Notes under the pieces: model-generated
Database searches by the model: none
Seen by the model: the letters and a program-made list of their open reading frames with translations, nothing else
What the model was told of the DNA's origin: nothing
Source: a virus
IMG/VR virus record: IMGVR_UViG_3300045996_000815
Location: 1-35,544 of that record
Direction: 5' to 3' (one strand)
Length of the DNA: 35,544 nt
In this document: positions 9,254 through 18,435 of the stretch, piece after piece
Numbering within the stretch: position 1 is the stretch's first letter
Layout of the letters: each line of letters begins with the position of its first letter
Program-made: the position numbers and the translations under genes

Positions 9254-9868
9254 TTAGGATACGCCGCCAGCGGCAGCCTGAGAAGCCGCCAGCTTGGCGA
9301 TTTCCTGGGGAGTCAGCGGCGGCAGAACCTCCAGGGCGAACTCGGGAACCAGCCGCTGCTCGACCGAGGTCTTGTCGGTGCCGGGGATCTTGCGGGTGCT
9401 GATCGACAGGAACTGCCGCTTCTTCAGCGCCTTGTAGATCACGTAGGGAACGTGGTAGCCGTTGTCGGTGGCGGCGCCGAAGGGGATGAACTTGCGCACC
9501 GTGCCGAGATACTCGTTGGCGACGGTGAAGATCTCGCCCGGCAGCTCGCGCTTCTTCGGGTCGAGGTTGGTGATCCGCAGCCGGATCAGCCTCATGTTTT
9601 CCTGGTGGAGCTTCTGGCGCAGGGTCTGCGGCTGGAGTTTCGCCGCGGCAGCAGCGGGAGCGGCGGGGAAATCATCGTCCTCCGGCTCGGCCTTCGCGTC
9701 GGCAGCTTCGTTCTCCATCTTCTGGCGAATGCGCTCTTTCAGCGTGTCGAGGCTGATGTTGTTCGAGAAGGCGATGCCCATCATCTTGGCTCGGCTTTTC
9801 AGCAGGGCCAGTTCATCGACGGCCGTCACGACTTCGTCCGAGTCATCCACCTGGTTCAGTGCGTCCAT
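9254..9868 (-). CDS. Head-associated protein with SAP/HeH-like N-terminal motif
   Basis: This 204-aa protein sits directly after the major capsid gene. Residues about 21-52 (LALLKSRAKMMGI, then NISLDTLKERIRQKM) have the helix-extended loop-helix look of SAP/HeH/Rho-N DNA- or protein-binding modules. An acidic, Ala-rich linker follows (about 53-78). The C-terminal part (about 80-195) is a mixed domain with LRIRITNLDPKKRELPGE-like beta sequence. Such genes are common beside capsid genes of podoviruses and jumbo phages and are usually unassigned. It could bind packaged DNA or decorate the head. Start at the ATG at 9868 is preceded by AAAGATAAACAGGA. Terminator-like hairpins flank it, so it may form its own transcript. 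Confidence 0.6.
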   Translation of the reverse strand: MDALNQVDDSDEVVTAVDELALLKSRAKMMGIAFSNNISLDTLKERIRQKMENEAADAKAEPEDDDFPAAPAAAAAKLQPQTLRQKLHQENMRLIRLRITNLDPKKRELPGEIFTVANEYLGTVRKFIPFGAATDNGYHVPYVIYKALKKRQFLSISTRKIPGTDKTSVEQRLVPEFALEVLPPLTPQEIAKLAASQAAAGGVS

Positions 9869-9915
9869 AACAAGCAGTCCTGTTTATCTTTAAGGGAAGT
9901 GGGACCGGGAGAAGC

Positions 9916-9941
9916 GAACCAGGAGGTTTCCCTCCTGGTTC
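9916..9941 (-). terminator. Hairpin terminator after the major capsid gene
   Basis: GAACCAGGAGG (9916-9926) and CCTCCTGGTTC (9931-9941) form a perfect 11-bp stem with a 4-nt loop (GAAA on the minus strand, a stable GNRA tetraloop), 13 nt after the capsid stop codon. The 3' tail GCTTCTCCC is only modestly U-rich. Likely a terminator or an mRNA-stabilising hairpin for the most highly expressed gene. Confidence 0.7.
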
Positions 9942-9953
9942 TGTGCTCAGCCC

Positions 9954-11171
9954 TTAGACGGGGGCGACGGTCTTGATGATGCCGATGCGCTCCGGACGCT
10001 TGATCAGGATACCGTAGTACCACTTGATCGAGCTGAAGCCGGTCTCGCCGTAGGGATCGTTACGGTCGGCGGTTTCCTTGCCCGGCATCTTGGTCATGAC
10101 CGAGAACTTCACCGACTTGCCGTCGGTCTGGAAACCGATCGTGGTGAAGCTGTCGTCGCCGATCACCAGCATCGGGAACACGTCGTAGTGCTCGACACCG
10201 GAAACCGTGGTCGAACGGTAGCCGGGGTTGGTTCCGACCGTGGCGCCGGCACCTTCCCAGGACAGCATCTCCGGAACCTGGATGATGCGGAAAGCGTCGA
10301 TCGAGCCGATCTCGCCGTTCATGATGGTGCCGGCGTCGGCGTAGTGCTGGACCTCGACGAACGCCTTGTTGCCGAACAGGTCGGTCAGGCCCTTGAGCAG
10401 GGGAACCAGCTCGGAACCAACGAAGATGAACCGGGCGGCGGCGATGGTCTTGGTGTCCACCAGGCGGGAGCCGGTGATGACCTTGGTCGCCTTGGGCGTG
10501 CGGTTGTCGGTCAGGATCTGATCGAGGCGCATCAGGTTGGCATACGTGACGATCGAGGCCGGGACCGAGGACACGACTTCACCGGTGATCTCGTCGTCGT
10601 CGGTGGCGGCACCGGCGAACAAAACGGCACCGGCGGCCAGCGCCAGGTCCTTCTGAAGCACCGCTTCGGTCATCTGGACCGCGCCGTTCATCAGCTCGGT
10701 GGACAGGTGGTCCATCAGCTCGCTGTCCGAGTCGAAGTCCAGGGCTTCCTGGGTGAACTCGGTGAAGAAACCGAACTTGTGGATCGAGCCTTCACGGGTC
10801 AGACGGGTGAAGCCGACCCGGTTGACGCGGCCACCATTCTCGGTCAGGGACGGCAGCTTCGAGGTGATCGTGCCGATGTCCTTGCTGGAACCATAGAGGT
10901 TGCCGTTGGCGGCCGTGACACCGGAAGCGTCGATGCCCTGGTCGTTGACGTTGCGGTCGTCGAGCAGGGGGACGTACTCGAACACCTTGATGGTCTTGCC
11001 GTAGTTCTTCGGCATGTTGGTGACCGAAGCGAGCGGGCTGAAATACTGCTCCTTGCGGGCGGTGATCAGGGCCTTCTTCATGTAGAAGAAGGTGTTCATC
11101 TGACCGTCGGAGCTGGAACCGTCGATGTCCGACTTGGAACCGTCGATGGGGGCGTTGTAATTCAAGGGCAT
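9954..11171 (-). CDS. Major capsid protein, N4-gp56 family
   Basis: This 405-aa protein matches the N4-gp56 major capsid family (HK97 fold) in length and pattern: N-terminal [20 protein letters not shown] (about 25-44), [39 protein letters not shown], the [20 protein letters not shown] helix and [20 protein letters not shown] near the end. It forms the icosahedral shell. No extended N-terminal delta domain is visible; the separate scaffold gene just upstream supplies that function. The start at 11171 has TTAAGGAAA upstream. A perfect 11-bp hairpin follows the stop, typical of strongly expressed capsid genes. Confidence 0.92.
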   Translation of the reverse strand: MPLNYNAPIDGSKSDIDGSSSDGQMNTFFYMKKALITARKEQYFSPLASVTNMPKNYGKTIKVFEYVPLLDDRNVNDQGIDASGVTAANGNLYGSSKDIGTITSKLPSLTENGGRVNRVGFTRLTREGSIHKFGFFTEFTQEALDFDSDSELMDHLSTELMNGAVQMTEAVLQKDLALAAGAVLFAGAATDDDEITGEVVSSVPASIVTYANLMRLDQILTDNRTPKATKVITGSRLVDTKTIAAARFIFVGSELVPLLKGLTDLFGNKAFVEVQHYADAGTIMNGEIGSIDAFRIIQVPEMLSWEGAGATVGTNPGYRSTTVSGVEHYDVFPMLVIGDDSFTTIGFQTDGKSVKFSVMTKMPGKETADRNDPYGETGFSSIKWYYGILIKRPERIGIIKTVAPV

Positions 11172-11194
11172 GATCAGGTTTCCTTAAGGGAGGC

Positions 11195-12391
11195 TCAGGA
11201 GCGTTGGGACATCTTCAGGAAGTCCTCGTCGCTCATCGCGAGAGGGTTCTTGGTCTGGTTAGTCTTCGGGGGCGCCATCCGCGTCGAAGACGCGGCCGTC
11301 ACCCGATCGGTGTTCACGACAGCCGGCTTGGGTTGCTGGACCCTGGTGACGACCGGAGCGGGGGCGGGCTTCGGTGCGGTCTGGGTACCCTGCTCGCCCA
11401 TCCGGCTGAAGACACCGGCGGCGTTCATCTCGTCGCCGACCGTCTTGTAGGCGGTGATGAACGGGGTGTTGGCGGCGATCAGTCCAAGCGTCCGGCGGCG
11501 GTCCAGCTCGCTCGTGATGACATCGTAGATGCCGTTGTCACGCTGGCTGTGGATCACCTGCATCAGCTCGGGTGAACTCCATAGGACTTCCTTAGACGCT
11601 TGATCCCAGCGGGTGTTGATGTGCTGAAGGGTCTCGGTACCGCTCTGGCTGGATCGGAGATCGTCCATCACGGCCGTGAAAGCCACTTCCTCATCGGAGA
11701 CCCGGTGATTGCCTCCTCGGTAGGACGGATCAACGGAGGTATCAATCTCCAGCGGATCTATCCCAGCGTCCTTGATCAGCTTCTGGATGGCGGCGGGATT
11801 CTTCTTCTCGACATCGATCAGGAAGGAGAGTTTGCCCTCGTCCAGAAGCCCGTTGTTCTCCAGCATCAGGAGGATCTTACGGTGCGGAGCCAGCTCCTGC
11901 ATTTTGCGGGTGTAGTTGGCACCCTGCTGCATGAGCTGGACGGCCTCATCGGGAGTCCTCAACTCGATTGATTTCCCGTTCGCCTTGAACGGGGCCATCA
12001 CCTTCTTGTAGAAGGCTTCGTAGTCCGGGGTGGACGATGCCTGATGTCCCGTGACGACCTCCGGGGGAGTGGCCCCCTTGAGATCCTTGGCGGCGCCCTT
12101 GTCCAAGTTATCTTGGGGGGCAGCCGGTGCAACCGGAGTCTCAGGCTGTTCTTGTCCCTGCGACTTATCTTGTAGGACGGTAGCATCGTCCGGGTCGGTT
12201 TGACCAGGAGTTTCCGTCTCGACGGTCTCCTCGGCCTCGGCCGGGGTTTCGACGGATTCGGCCGGAGCTTCCGGGGCCTCTGAACCAGAAGAGGAACCAA
12301 CGGGGTCAGCCGACTCGGGAACCGACGAGAGGTTCATGAACTCCTCGTCGGACATCTCCAGCAGACCGGTGGGGGTTTGTTCACCCGACAT
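11195..12391 (-). CDS. Putative scaffolding protein
   Basis: This 398-aa protein is acidic and low in complexity at the N-terminus (Glu/Ala/Pro/Thr-rich to about residue 115), helical in the middle (for example AFYKKVMAPFKANGKSIELR and LRTPDEAVQLMQQGANYTRK) and basic, Pro/Thr-rich at the end. It lies between portal and capsid genes, where podoviral scaffolds are found. A short motif occurs at both ends: LLEMSDEEFMNLS near residues 9-21 and LAMSDEDFLKMS at 385-396. Two copies of an acidic amphipathic helix could bind capsid or portal during procapsid assembly. Role inferred from position and composition; no protease domain seen. Confidence 0.7.
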   Translation of the reverse strand: MSGEQTPTGLLEMSDEEFMNLSSVPESADPVGSSSGSEAPEAPAESVETPAEAEETVETETPGQTDPDDATVLQDKSQGQEQPETPVAPAAPQDNLDKGAAKDLKGATPPEVVTGHQASSTPDYEAFYKKVMAPFKANGKSIELRTPDEAVQLMQQGANYTRKMQELAPHRKILLMLENNGLLDEGKLSFLIDVEKKNPAAIQKLIKDAGIDPLEIDTSVDPSYRGGNHRVSDEEVAFTAVMDDLRSSQSGTETLQHINTRWDQASKEVLWSSPELMQVIHSQRDNGIYDVITSELDRRRTLGLIAANTPFITAYKTVGDEMNAAGVFSRMGEQGTQTAPKPAPAPVVTRVQQPKPAVVNTDRVTAASSTRMAPPKTNQTKNPLAMSDEDFLKMSQRS

Positions 12392-12394
12392 ATC

Positions 12395-12727
12395 TTAGCC
12401 CTCGACTTCCTGGCGGGCTTCCTCGATCGCGTCTTCCAGATCACCGATCTGGCGTTCAGCATGGTTGCCCATCTGAACCGTGATCGACAGGAAGCGCCGG
12501 AGGTGGCCGGCCGCCTGCGCCATGGCCAGGCTGTCCGCCCGCTGCTCGGAGGTCAGCGCCGGATCGGCGCTGGAGTGGGCGTAACGGGCGCATTCCTGAA
12601 CGCAGAAGCGGTCGAGAATCAGGCTCTTGAACTCGGAGTTGCCGTAGAGCTTCAGGGCGGTGTCCCGGAGCTTGATGATCTCCTGAGCATCGGAGAGCTG
12701 CTTTTCGAGGGCAAAGACTTCAGACAT
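12395..12727 (-). CDS. Small helical protein between portal and scaffold
   Basis: This 110-aa protein begins MSEVFALEKQLSDAQEIIKL and is almost entirely helical, with a heptad-like N-terminus and an acidic C-terminal helix (about 88-110). Two cysteines lie close together (CVQECA, around 43-48). I do not recognise the family. It starts 33 nt after the portal stop, with AAAGGA upstream, and ends 3 nt before the scaffold start, so the three are translated from one message. A portal- or scaffold-associated assembly factor is plausible but unproven. Confidence 0.6.
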   Translation of the reverse strand: MSEVFALEKQLSDAQEIIKLRDTALKLYGNSEFKSLILDRFCVQECARYAHSSADPALTSEQRADSLAMAQAAGHLRRFLSITVQMGNHAERQIGDLEDAIEEARQEVEG

Positions 12728-12760
12728 TCTGATTGGTCCTTTGGGGGCTGTCAGGGTCGG

Positions 12761-15013
12761 TTAGGACTGAATGAGCGCCGGGTTGAGTGCGGAACCGAGG
12801 GTAGGATCATTGGGGTTAGAACTCAAGTTATATCGGGGGTCGTTTGCGGGTTGTCCACCAGATTGCTTCAACCGGTCGCTCAACTCGTTGTAGCCGATCG
12901 CCGCTTCCACGTCCGGCTTGGCCTCGTCCTTCTTGCGTCCCTTGACGAACGCCTTGGTCACTTCGAGGTCCTGGTTGCCCCGTGCCTGGGCCTGCTGCTT
13001 CTCCAGTTCGCGCGAGTGCGAGGTCCCGGTTTCCTGCTCGACGAAGTCAAGATTGGTCTTGTCCGCCATCGCCGATGCCTGGGTTGCCTTGGCCTTGTTG
13101 AGTTCGATCTCGGAGGCCAGCTTCTGGACTTCCATCTGGGCCTTCTGGAGTTCGATTTGGCGGAGCTGTTCGGTGACCGGATCGGGCTGCGGCTTCCAGG
13201 TCTTCAGGGTATGGGCCAGCACCGGCATCCGCTTGAGGGCCGCGATCTCCGACAGGATCAGCATCGAGATCGAGGGGTCCATGTTCGGACCCAGGGTCTG
13301 AAGCATGAAGCCGAGGTCCTGGGACTTGGAGTTATCGACCTCGGCGGTCGAAATATCGACCTCCAGGTCAAAGTTACCTTTGAGGTCCTCCCGCTTGACC
13401 GTGACGAACTCCTCGTTGGTGACCCGGACGACTTCCTCTTCCGACAGGAACTCGGCGTTCATCGCGATGACCTTGGCGCCGATCTCCTGCATGCCCTTGG
13501 CCAGGCGGCGGAGGATCGCCATCTCGCGCTTGGAGGCCGCGTCCAGAACGCCCCGGATGCCGGTGGCGACATCGCCGTAGGAGCTGCCGGACAGGCCGCC
13601 GGAGAACGACTTGACGCCGGTGAGGGCTTCCGCTTCCTGGTTCTGGAGCTGGAGCATCACCATCGCCGACTGCGGGATCTCGGGATACTTGTGCTCGATC
13701 AGGCCGGTCTGGGCCGGCTGGTTCGGATTGAACTCGTAGTCCTGGCCGCTCTCGAACCGGCGCCGGTTCAGGGGGTCCAGCATGCCCTTGACGAAACCCT
13801 GCTGGCCGTTGGCCGAGCGGCCCATCAGGTCGATCATGCCACGGGTCACCGCGCCCAGGATCTTCTGGTTGTCCTCCAGCATCTCGGCGTCCGGCTCGCC
13901 GTAGATCTCGCGCTTGACCGGCGAGTAGGCGACCACGACGAAGGGGAGCTTCTCGTCCGGGAACGGGTTCATCTCCATCCGGATCAGGGTGTCGCCGATC
14001 CAGGTGGCGACGAACGGTTCCAGCACGCCGTTGCCCTGGGTGTCGAAGAAGCCCCAGTATTCGTAGGCCACGACCTTCTTGCGCATCGCGTCGTTGAAGG
14101 CGAAGTTGTCAGGCGTGCTGGTGACATGGTCCGGCTGGGCCAGGGGGGAATTGCCCTCCCAGTTGACCTTGGCCAGGTTCTTGTAGCGCTTGCCCTCTTT
14201 CTTCAGCTCGGCCTGGTTGGTCTCGAAGCTGACGATCACGAACAGCGCCTTGTCCAGGTCGCCGCCGGCCGAGGGATCGATGTAGACGTTGGCCGGGTTC
14301 ATGATCTCGACGGTCGGCCGGTTCTCGATCACCTGCTCGGTCTCGACTTCCTGCTCACCCGTCTGGACCGCCGTGGTGACCGCACCCTGCTCCTCATACA
14401 GCTCCAGCGCCGCCAGGATCGCCGGGTCGGCCTGGGTGTCGAAGCTCGCCGGATCGGCGATCCGGGCGTCGAGGGCTTGGCGGAACATCTGGAGCTGCAT
14501 CGGGTCCTGGATCTCGTAGTGCGACCAGACCGGCTGTAGCGTCTTGACCTTGCGGGTCACCCGCTTCCAGCCGAGGCGGACGATCGCGGTGCCCTCGTCC
14601 ACCGTGGCCCGGACGTAGTCGTCGATGAACTTGACCCGGTTGAGCTTGGTCCGGAACTGCCAGTTCAGCACCAGCTCGTTCTGCTTGGCCGAGGCGTCGT
14701 CCTCGTGGGTGACCGGGCTGACCTTGAACAGCTTGTTGGAACCAAGGAAGGGCTCGGTCAGCGCCGAATACCGCCACTCGGCCTGACGGCGGATCAGCTT
14801 GGGCTGGACGGATGAACGACCCTTGACCTTGACGGGCTTGGCCTTGCCCTCGACCTTGAGCAGGTCGAGCCACCCCTGGATCTTGGACTGCTGGGCGTCA
14901 TGAGCCGGCTTGGCCGATTCCAGGTCCTGCTTGAGGGTCTGGATGGTCGGCTCGTTCTTCCAGCCCGTCAGCTTCTCGGCGTAGGGTGTCCGGGGGAGTT
15001 GGGTGTCGTTCAT
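12761..15013 (-). CDS. Portal protein
   Basis: This 750-aa protein has features of large podoviral portals: [19 protein letters not shown] (about 91-109), then [36 protein letters not shown] and the [18 protein letters not shown] core. The long C-terminal part is helical and Gln/Lys-rich (about 615-700) and would form the barrel inside the head. Twelve copies should form the ring at the DNA-entry vertex, where the terminase docks and the adaptor binds. The ATG at 15013 lies 38 nt after the holin stop. Size fits the SU10/phiEco32 type rather than the shorter T7 type. Noteworthy: it follows the lysis cassette instead of the terminase. Confidence 0.9.
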   Translation of the reverse strand: MNDTQLPRTPYAEKLTGWKNEPTIQTLKQDLESAKPAHDAQQSKIQGWLDLLKVEGKAKPVKVKGRSSVQPKLIRRQAEWRYSALTEPFLGSNKLFKVSPVTHEDDASAKQNELVLNWQFRTKLNRVKFIDDYVRATVDEGTAIVRLGWKRVTRKVKTLQPVWSHYEIQDPMQLQMFRQALDARIADPASFDTQADPAILAALELYEEQGAVTTAVQTGEQEVETEQVIENRPTVEIMNPANVYIDPSAGGDLDKALFVIVSFETNQAELKKEGKRYKNLAKVNWEGNSPLAQPDHVTSTPDNFAFNDAMRKKVVAYEYWGFFDTQGNGVLEPFVATWIGDTLIRMEMNPFPDEKLPFVVVAYSPVKREIYGEPDAEMLEDNQKILGAVTRGMIDLMGRSANGQQGFVKGMLDPLNRRRFESGQDYEFNPNQPAQTGLIEHKYPEIPQSAMVMLQLQNQEAEALTGVKSFSGGLSGSSYGDVATGIRGVLDAASKREMAILRRLAKGMQEIGAKVIAMNAEFLSEEEVVRVTNEEFVTVKREDLKGNFDLEVDISTAEVDNSKSQDLGFMLQTLGPNMDPSISMLILSEIAALKRMPVLAHTLKTWKPQPDPVTEQLRQIELQKAQMEVQKLASEIELNKAKATQASAMADKTNLDFVEQETGTSHSRELEKQQAQARGNQDLEVTKAFVKGRKKDEAKPDVEAAIGYNELSDRLKQSGGQPANDPRYNLSSNPNDPTLGSALNPALIQS

Positions 15014-15050
15014 GATGATATACCGTCCGTCGGGGCAGGATTGCGGGGGG

Positions 15051-15455
15051 TCACTTGGTCGCCGTGCCCTTGATCTTCTCGAAGGTGCGCAGGCCGCCGA
15101 AGCCGAGCATCGCGAACACCAGCTCCATCAGGTAGTCGCCGTTGATGCTGGGCAGGACGATCGCGGGGTCGATGTTGACGGCGACGGCCGCCGCGATCGG
15201 CAGGCCGACATACTGCCAGGCCAGGCCAGCAGCACAGATCCAGCCGATGAAGGGACGCCAGCCGGCCACGAAGATGCTGGTGCTGGCGGCCTCGATCTTG
15301 TTGATCTCGACCTGGTTCTGGTTCTGCTGGGCCACCAGGTCGAGCAGCTTTGTTTGAGTGTCGGCGGCGGCCTTCTCGCGAGCGGCGGGGTCCGGAATGC
15401 GCCCGACCAGGTCACTGATGATGGGAACCAAAAGGGGAAGCAGGGCGGGCAGCAT
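15051..15455 (-). CDS. Holin, GTA-type 3TM family
   Basis: This 134-aa protein has a hydrophobic N-terminus ([18 protein letters not shown]), an amphipathic helix with [16 protein letters not shown], and two further membrane segments (about 67-92 and 105-122), including the [11 protein letters not shown] motif seen in the 3TM holin family found in gene transfer agents and many phages. It would make holes in the inner membrane to release the endolysin. It starts 5 nt after the endolysin stop. The ribosome site is within the end of the endolysin gene (GGAG), so translation of the two is probably coupled. Confidence 0.88.
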   Translation of the reverse strand: MLPALLPLLVPIISDLVGRIPDPAAREKAAADTQTKLLDLVAQQNQNQVEINKIEAASTSIFVAGWRPFIGWICAAGLAWQYVGLPIAAAVAVNIDPAIVLPSINGDYLMELVFAMLGFGGLRTFEKIKGTATK

Positions 15456-15460
15456 ACCGA

Positions 15461-15955
15461 TTACTCCAAGTTATCGAGGCAGAGGGTCAGGCACTCGACG
15501 GCCCGCCGGTTCCAGCCCAGGCCGTATTTTTCGAAGTTCCGAGTCGTCGCGTAGCGCAGCAGCCGGCGCACCGTGAGTTCCTTCAACATATCACGGGGGT
15601 GCTTCCGGTTCACAGCGGCAACCGTCCTGGGGCCGATTTGACCATCGGGAACCACGCCGGCCGCTTCCTGGAGCAGCTTGGCCGCGGCCCCCCGTCCCTG
15701 GTTGACGGATATGTCGAACAGCATGATGCCGATCACGCCGGGCAGCTTGGCACAGCCGGCGGGTGTCCAGTAGTCGGCCCGGTAGATCACCGATGCCTGG
15801 GACTCGGTCAGGTTCCGGATGTCCAGGTGGGGGTAGGCCCGCTGGCAGATCCCGTACTTGGTCAGCCCGCCGGGATCGTCGGGGTCGTCGGTCACCGTGG
15901 CGCCGCCCTCCTTGAGGAGGACGAAGGCCAGGGCCTGGGGGAACAGGTCAGTCAT
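15461..15955 (-). CDS. Endolysin, glycoside hydrolase family 108
   Basis: This 164-aa enzyme starts MTDLFPQALAFVLLKEGG. Glu16 in KEGG is the expected catalytic acid of GH108 muramidases, followed by TDDPDDPGGLTKYGI (22-36), the family signature. The C-terminal part (DISVNQGRGAAAKLLQEAAG and DGQIGPRTV, about 79-112) matches the peptidoglycan-binding module that completes the family, ending with GWNRRAVECL. It cuts the glycan strands of peptidoglycan at lysis. No signal peptide, so export depends on the holin. The ATG at 15955 overlaps the end of the preceding gene by 8 nt; a longer in-frame start would add low-complexity sequence unrelated to the family and is rejected. Confidence 0.92.
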   Translation of the reverse strand: MTDLFPQALAFVLLKEGGATVTDDPDDPGGLTKYGICQRAYPHLDIRNLTESQASVIYRADYWTPAGCAKLPGVIGIMLFDISVNQGRGAAAKLLQEAAGVVPDGQIGPRTVAAVNRKHPRDMLKELTVRRLLRYATTRNFEKYGLGWNRRAVECLTLCLDNLE

Positions 15956-16289
15956 GGGAGGAACTTCTCCGCTGGTGAAAGAGCTTGTCGATCTTGGTCT
16001 CCAGCCGGTCGAAGCCGGCGTCGATGCGTTTTTCCAGCTTCTCAAGATCGGTCTTGGTGGCGTAGGTCCGGACGATCTCCAACTGCCAGGACGACACCTG
16101 GGTTCGGACACCGGCTACCTCGGCATGGGCTTCGTCCAGCCGGATGTAGACTCTGTTCTTGAACTGATCCAAGTCTTCCTGCGTCTCCTTCACCTTGCCC
16201 AGGCAGTCATCCCGCGTCTTCCAGAGCAACCACACCATCCCGCCGAACAGCGGGACCGCGACGATCTCGATAAAGTCTTTCCAATCCAT
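15948..16289 (-). CDS. Membrane-anchored coiled-coil protein of lysis cassette
   Basis: This 113-aa protein has one N-terminal membrane helix (about 8-24, IEIVAVPLFGGMVWLLW) followed by a charged coiled coil (about 33-103) rich in Glu, Lys and Arg. The topology is like an inner-membrane spanin (Rz) or an antiholin, and the position directly before the endolysin supports a lysis role. No Rz1-type lipoprotein gene with a lipobox is seen in or beside it. The ATG at 16289 is chosen because GAGG lies 9 nt upstream; a frame extension to 16445 has no such site and reads through a terminator-like hairpin. It overlaps the endolysin start by 8 nt. Confidence 0.7.
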   Translation of the reverse strand: MDWKDFIEIVAVPLFGGMVWLLWKTRDDCLGKVKETQEDLDQFKNRVYIRLDEAHAEVAGVRTQVSSWQLEIVRTYATKTDLEKLEKRIDAGFDRLETKIDKLFHQRRSSSHD

Positions 16290-16359
16290 GATGACTAGCC
16301 TCGGCCGGGAGTGTGGTGGGTAGAGGTAAATTGGGGGGAGACTGCCTCTCTGAAGCTCG

Positions 16360-16385
16360 TCAAAAGGTCTGGTAGACCTACCTTT
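16360..16385 (-). terminator. Short hairpin with U-run before the lysis cassette
   Basis: AGGTCT (16365-16370) and AGACCT (16374-16379) pair with a 3-nt loop. Read leftward the stem is followed by TTTTG, so it looks like a small intrinsic terminator or attenuator in the 221-bp gap between the 625-aa spike and the lysis genes. Outer AAAGGT and ACCTTT could form an alternative pairing. Confidence 0.45.
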
Positions 16386-16460
16386 GCCCGCTCGTAATAT
16401 CCTGACCAAGGTGTTAAGAATTGAACCATCGTGATTGCCTCTCATACAGGCGTTGCGGGA

Positions 16461-16497
16461 GAGGGCGGGCGCAGGGTTGCAGCCTGCGCCCGCCCTC
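16461..16497 (-). terminator. 15-bp GC hairpin after the 625-aa spike gene
   Basis: GAGGGCGGGCGCAGG (16461-16475) and CCTGCGCCCGCCCTC (16483-16497) are perfect complements around a 7-nt loop, beginning 13 nt past the spike stop codon at 16511. There is no U-run on either side, so it could be a terminator of weak type, an RNase barrier or a transcript-end stabiliser. With the U-tailed hairpin at 16360-16385 it insulates the lysis cassette. Confidence 0.55.
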
Positions 16498-16510
16498 GTT
16501 AACGGCTCGG

Positions 16511-18388
16511 TTACGCCGTGTTGTCGGACCTTCCCAATTCACACCAGTTGGTGCCATCGAAGATCAGAGTGAGCCGGTCCTGCGGATGGCTCAGCGTGAA
16601 ATCCGCCGACAGGGTCAGGTTCCCCGCGGCATCCTTGGCGGTCACGTCGCGCCCTGAATTGCTGCTCTTGCAGATCAGGATTTGCCCGACATAGCCGCCG
16701 CTGATCGTGGCCAGGTCGTCGGATGCGGCCGACGCCTCGGTGTCGATCACGATTTCCTTGTCAAAGGTGGTGACCGTTATGACGCCGGTTGCGATCGTGA
16801 AGGTCCGCGTCGTGGCGTCGATCACCCGTGTGTCCACCCGGTTGGTCGCGGCGATGGCCGAGCCGAACGGGACGGAATTGCTGTGCGATACGCCCGTGAT
16901 GACGTTCAGGTTTCCAGCGTTGTAGAAGGCGTATCCGGAGCCGGTCTGCCCCGCAACCGTGGCGTTGATGACGTTGTAGTTCCCTTCCACGTAGACGCCC
17001 GAGCCGATCGGCGTTGAGACGGTCAGGCTGATGACGTTGTACGCCCCTGCTGTGGTGATCCGGCAGGCGTAGCCCCTCACGTCGTCGCACGCGGCGCTGA
17101 TCGTGTTGTAGTCGCCGGAAATGTAGATCCCATCACCGGAGTAGAGCGCGCCCACCTCAGCATCACCGGCCGGTGCCGTGCTGTTGCGGTGAGCAAAGCC
17201 GATCCGGTTCTTGGAGCCCGACACCACCAGCGCCGTTGTTCCGACATTGCGCGTCACGGCCGTGATGCTCCGGAACACGAAGCACTCCCCGATCTGGAAA
17301 TTGCTGCACGCCAGGGTCACGCCATCGAGCGTGGTGTTCGGCTGGGCATAGGTCAGCGCCGCCGCAGACCAGTTTGGGTGCAGCAGGCTGACGTTCCGAA
17401 CGATGAGTTTGCTGATGGCGCCATAGGTGCCGGTCCCCAGGTAGATGCCGCCGTTGTTGCTTTCCGTGGTGATGTGCTCGGCTTCCAGGCGCACCGTGTT
17501 GCGGGTTTGGATGCCGCGGCCGGCCCAGCACGCATAGACGTGGATCACGCCCACTTCCAGATTCACGCCGTCCATCACAATGCCGTCAATCGGCTGGCCG
17601 GCGTACACCGTCGATGTCTTGCGGGTTGTCTCCGCTGTGGGGCGGGTGTGCAGGCCGCACAGCCCGATGAACAGCGACTTCACGTAGATGTCGTTCGGCC
17701 CCAGGAAGATCACGCCCTCCTCCCCGAACACCCGGCCGTTCAGGCTGACTTGGCTGTACACGTCGTCAGAGGTCGGGATACTCGCCAGCAGGTCCGCGAA
17801 ATAGGCCCCGACTTGTGGGATGTTGCGGATCTCAACATCAATCTCGAAGGCGTAGCCCTGCACCTTCAGCCCGTAGCCGGTGGTGTTGTTGATCGTGTTG
17901 CTGGCGGCGTTCCAGTTCGAGGCCAGCCAGTTGCCGTTGATGGTCAGATCCTTGATGCCGAAGTACCGGGCATCGGTGGCGCCGTAGCCGGTTGTCTTCA
18001 CAACATCCGTGTTGGCCGCCGCCTTGAGCTTGAGGATCGTCGCTTCCTTGCCGGCCCCCTGGAGGGTGACCAGGGAGGGAAGGCTGATCGTGGTGCCGAC
18101 GCTGTAGGTGCCGGGAGGCAGGTACAGGACGCCGCCACCGGCCGCCGCCAGCGCCGCCAGCGCGAGGTTGATGTTGGCCGCGTCATCCGTCGTGCCGTCG
18201 CCGGTCACTCCGAAATCCTTGACCGACCACGTTTCCCGGATCTTGTCGTGGAGCGGCCGTTCGACCGCCCCGGTGCCGTCCTGGAGGATCAGGCTGAGGT
18301 CGGGACCGCCATGGATGATCCGGCTCGACCAGTTCTCATTGCCCTGAAATTCCGCGAGAGGGTGGTAGGTCGAGACATCGTGAGCCAT
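16511..18388 (-). CDS. Second tailspike, pectate-lyase-like beta-helix
   Basis: This 625-aa protein has a short N-terminal head (1-35), then DGTGAVERPLHDKIRE and WSVKDFGVTGDGTTDDAANI (54-73), the entry motif of the Pectate_lyase_3 family, and GGGVLYLPPGTYSVG. The body (about 75-540) is Gly/Asn/Val/Ile-rich with the spacing of a right-handed beta-helix. A compact C-terminal domain ends LSHPQDRLTLIFDGTNWCEL. It should trim or bind a surface polysaccharide. The short head suggests that it mounts on another spike rather than on the tail itself. It shares the SVKDFG-x-x-GDG-x-TDD segment with the 832-aa spike. Catalytic residues cannot be assigned from sequence alone. Terminator hairpins lie on both sides. 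Confidence 0.82.
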   Translation of the reverse strand: MAHDVSTYHPLAEFQGNENWSSRIIHGGPDLSLILQDGTGAVERPLHDKIRETWSVKDFGVTGDGTTDDAANINLALAALAAAGGGVLYLPPGTYSVGTTISLPSLVTLQGAGKEATILKLKAAANTDVVKTTGYGATDARYFGIKDLTINGNWLASNWNAASNTINNTTGYGLKVQGYAFEIDVEIRNIPQVGAYFADLLASIPTSDDVYSQVSLNGRVFGEEGVIFLGPNDIYVKSLFIGLCGLHTRPTAETTRKTSTVYAGQPIDGIVMDGVNLEVGVIHVYACWAGRGIQTRNTVRLEAEHITTESNNGGIYLGTGTYGAISKLIVRNVSLLHPNWSAAALTYAQPNTTLDGVTLACSNFQIGECFVFRSITAVTRNVGTTALVVSGSKNRIGFAHRNSTAPAGDAEVGALYSGDGIYISGDYNTISAACDDVRGYACRITTAGAYNVISLTVSTPIGSGVYVEGNYNVINATVAGQTGSGYAFYNAGNLNVITGVSHSNSVPFGSAIAATNRVDTRVIDATTRTFTIATGVITVTTFDKEIVIDTEASAASDDLATISGGYVGQILICKSSNSGRDVTAKDAAGNLTLSADFTLSHPQDRLTLIFDGTNWCELGRSDNTA

Positions 18389-18415
18389 GAATCACCATAA
18401 GTTTTAGGACGGTCT

Positions 18416-18430
18416 CGTATGGGCCGTCAG
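18416..18430 (-). promoter_or_regulatory. 15-bp element upstream of the second spike (copy 1)
   Basis: CGTATGGGCCGTCAG on the plus strand, 28-42 nt upstream of the spike ATG. A copy with 13 of 15 identical bases lies upstream of the SGNH gene at 19845-19859. It falls just after a terminator in the direction of transcription, where a restart promoter would be expected. Confidence 0.4.
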
Positions 18431-18435
18431 GTTAT

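Noticed and set aside
12377-14539. Long plus-strand frame (720 codons)
   Set aside because: Antisense to portal and scaffold genes, whose motifs are clear; same shadow composition.
15956-16111. Longer N-terminus for the endolysin
   Set aside because: The extension is Ser/Arg/Pro-rich, antisense-like, lies inside the preceding gene and has no family counterpart; GH108 enzymes start near the chosen Met.
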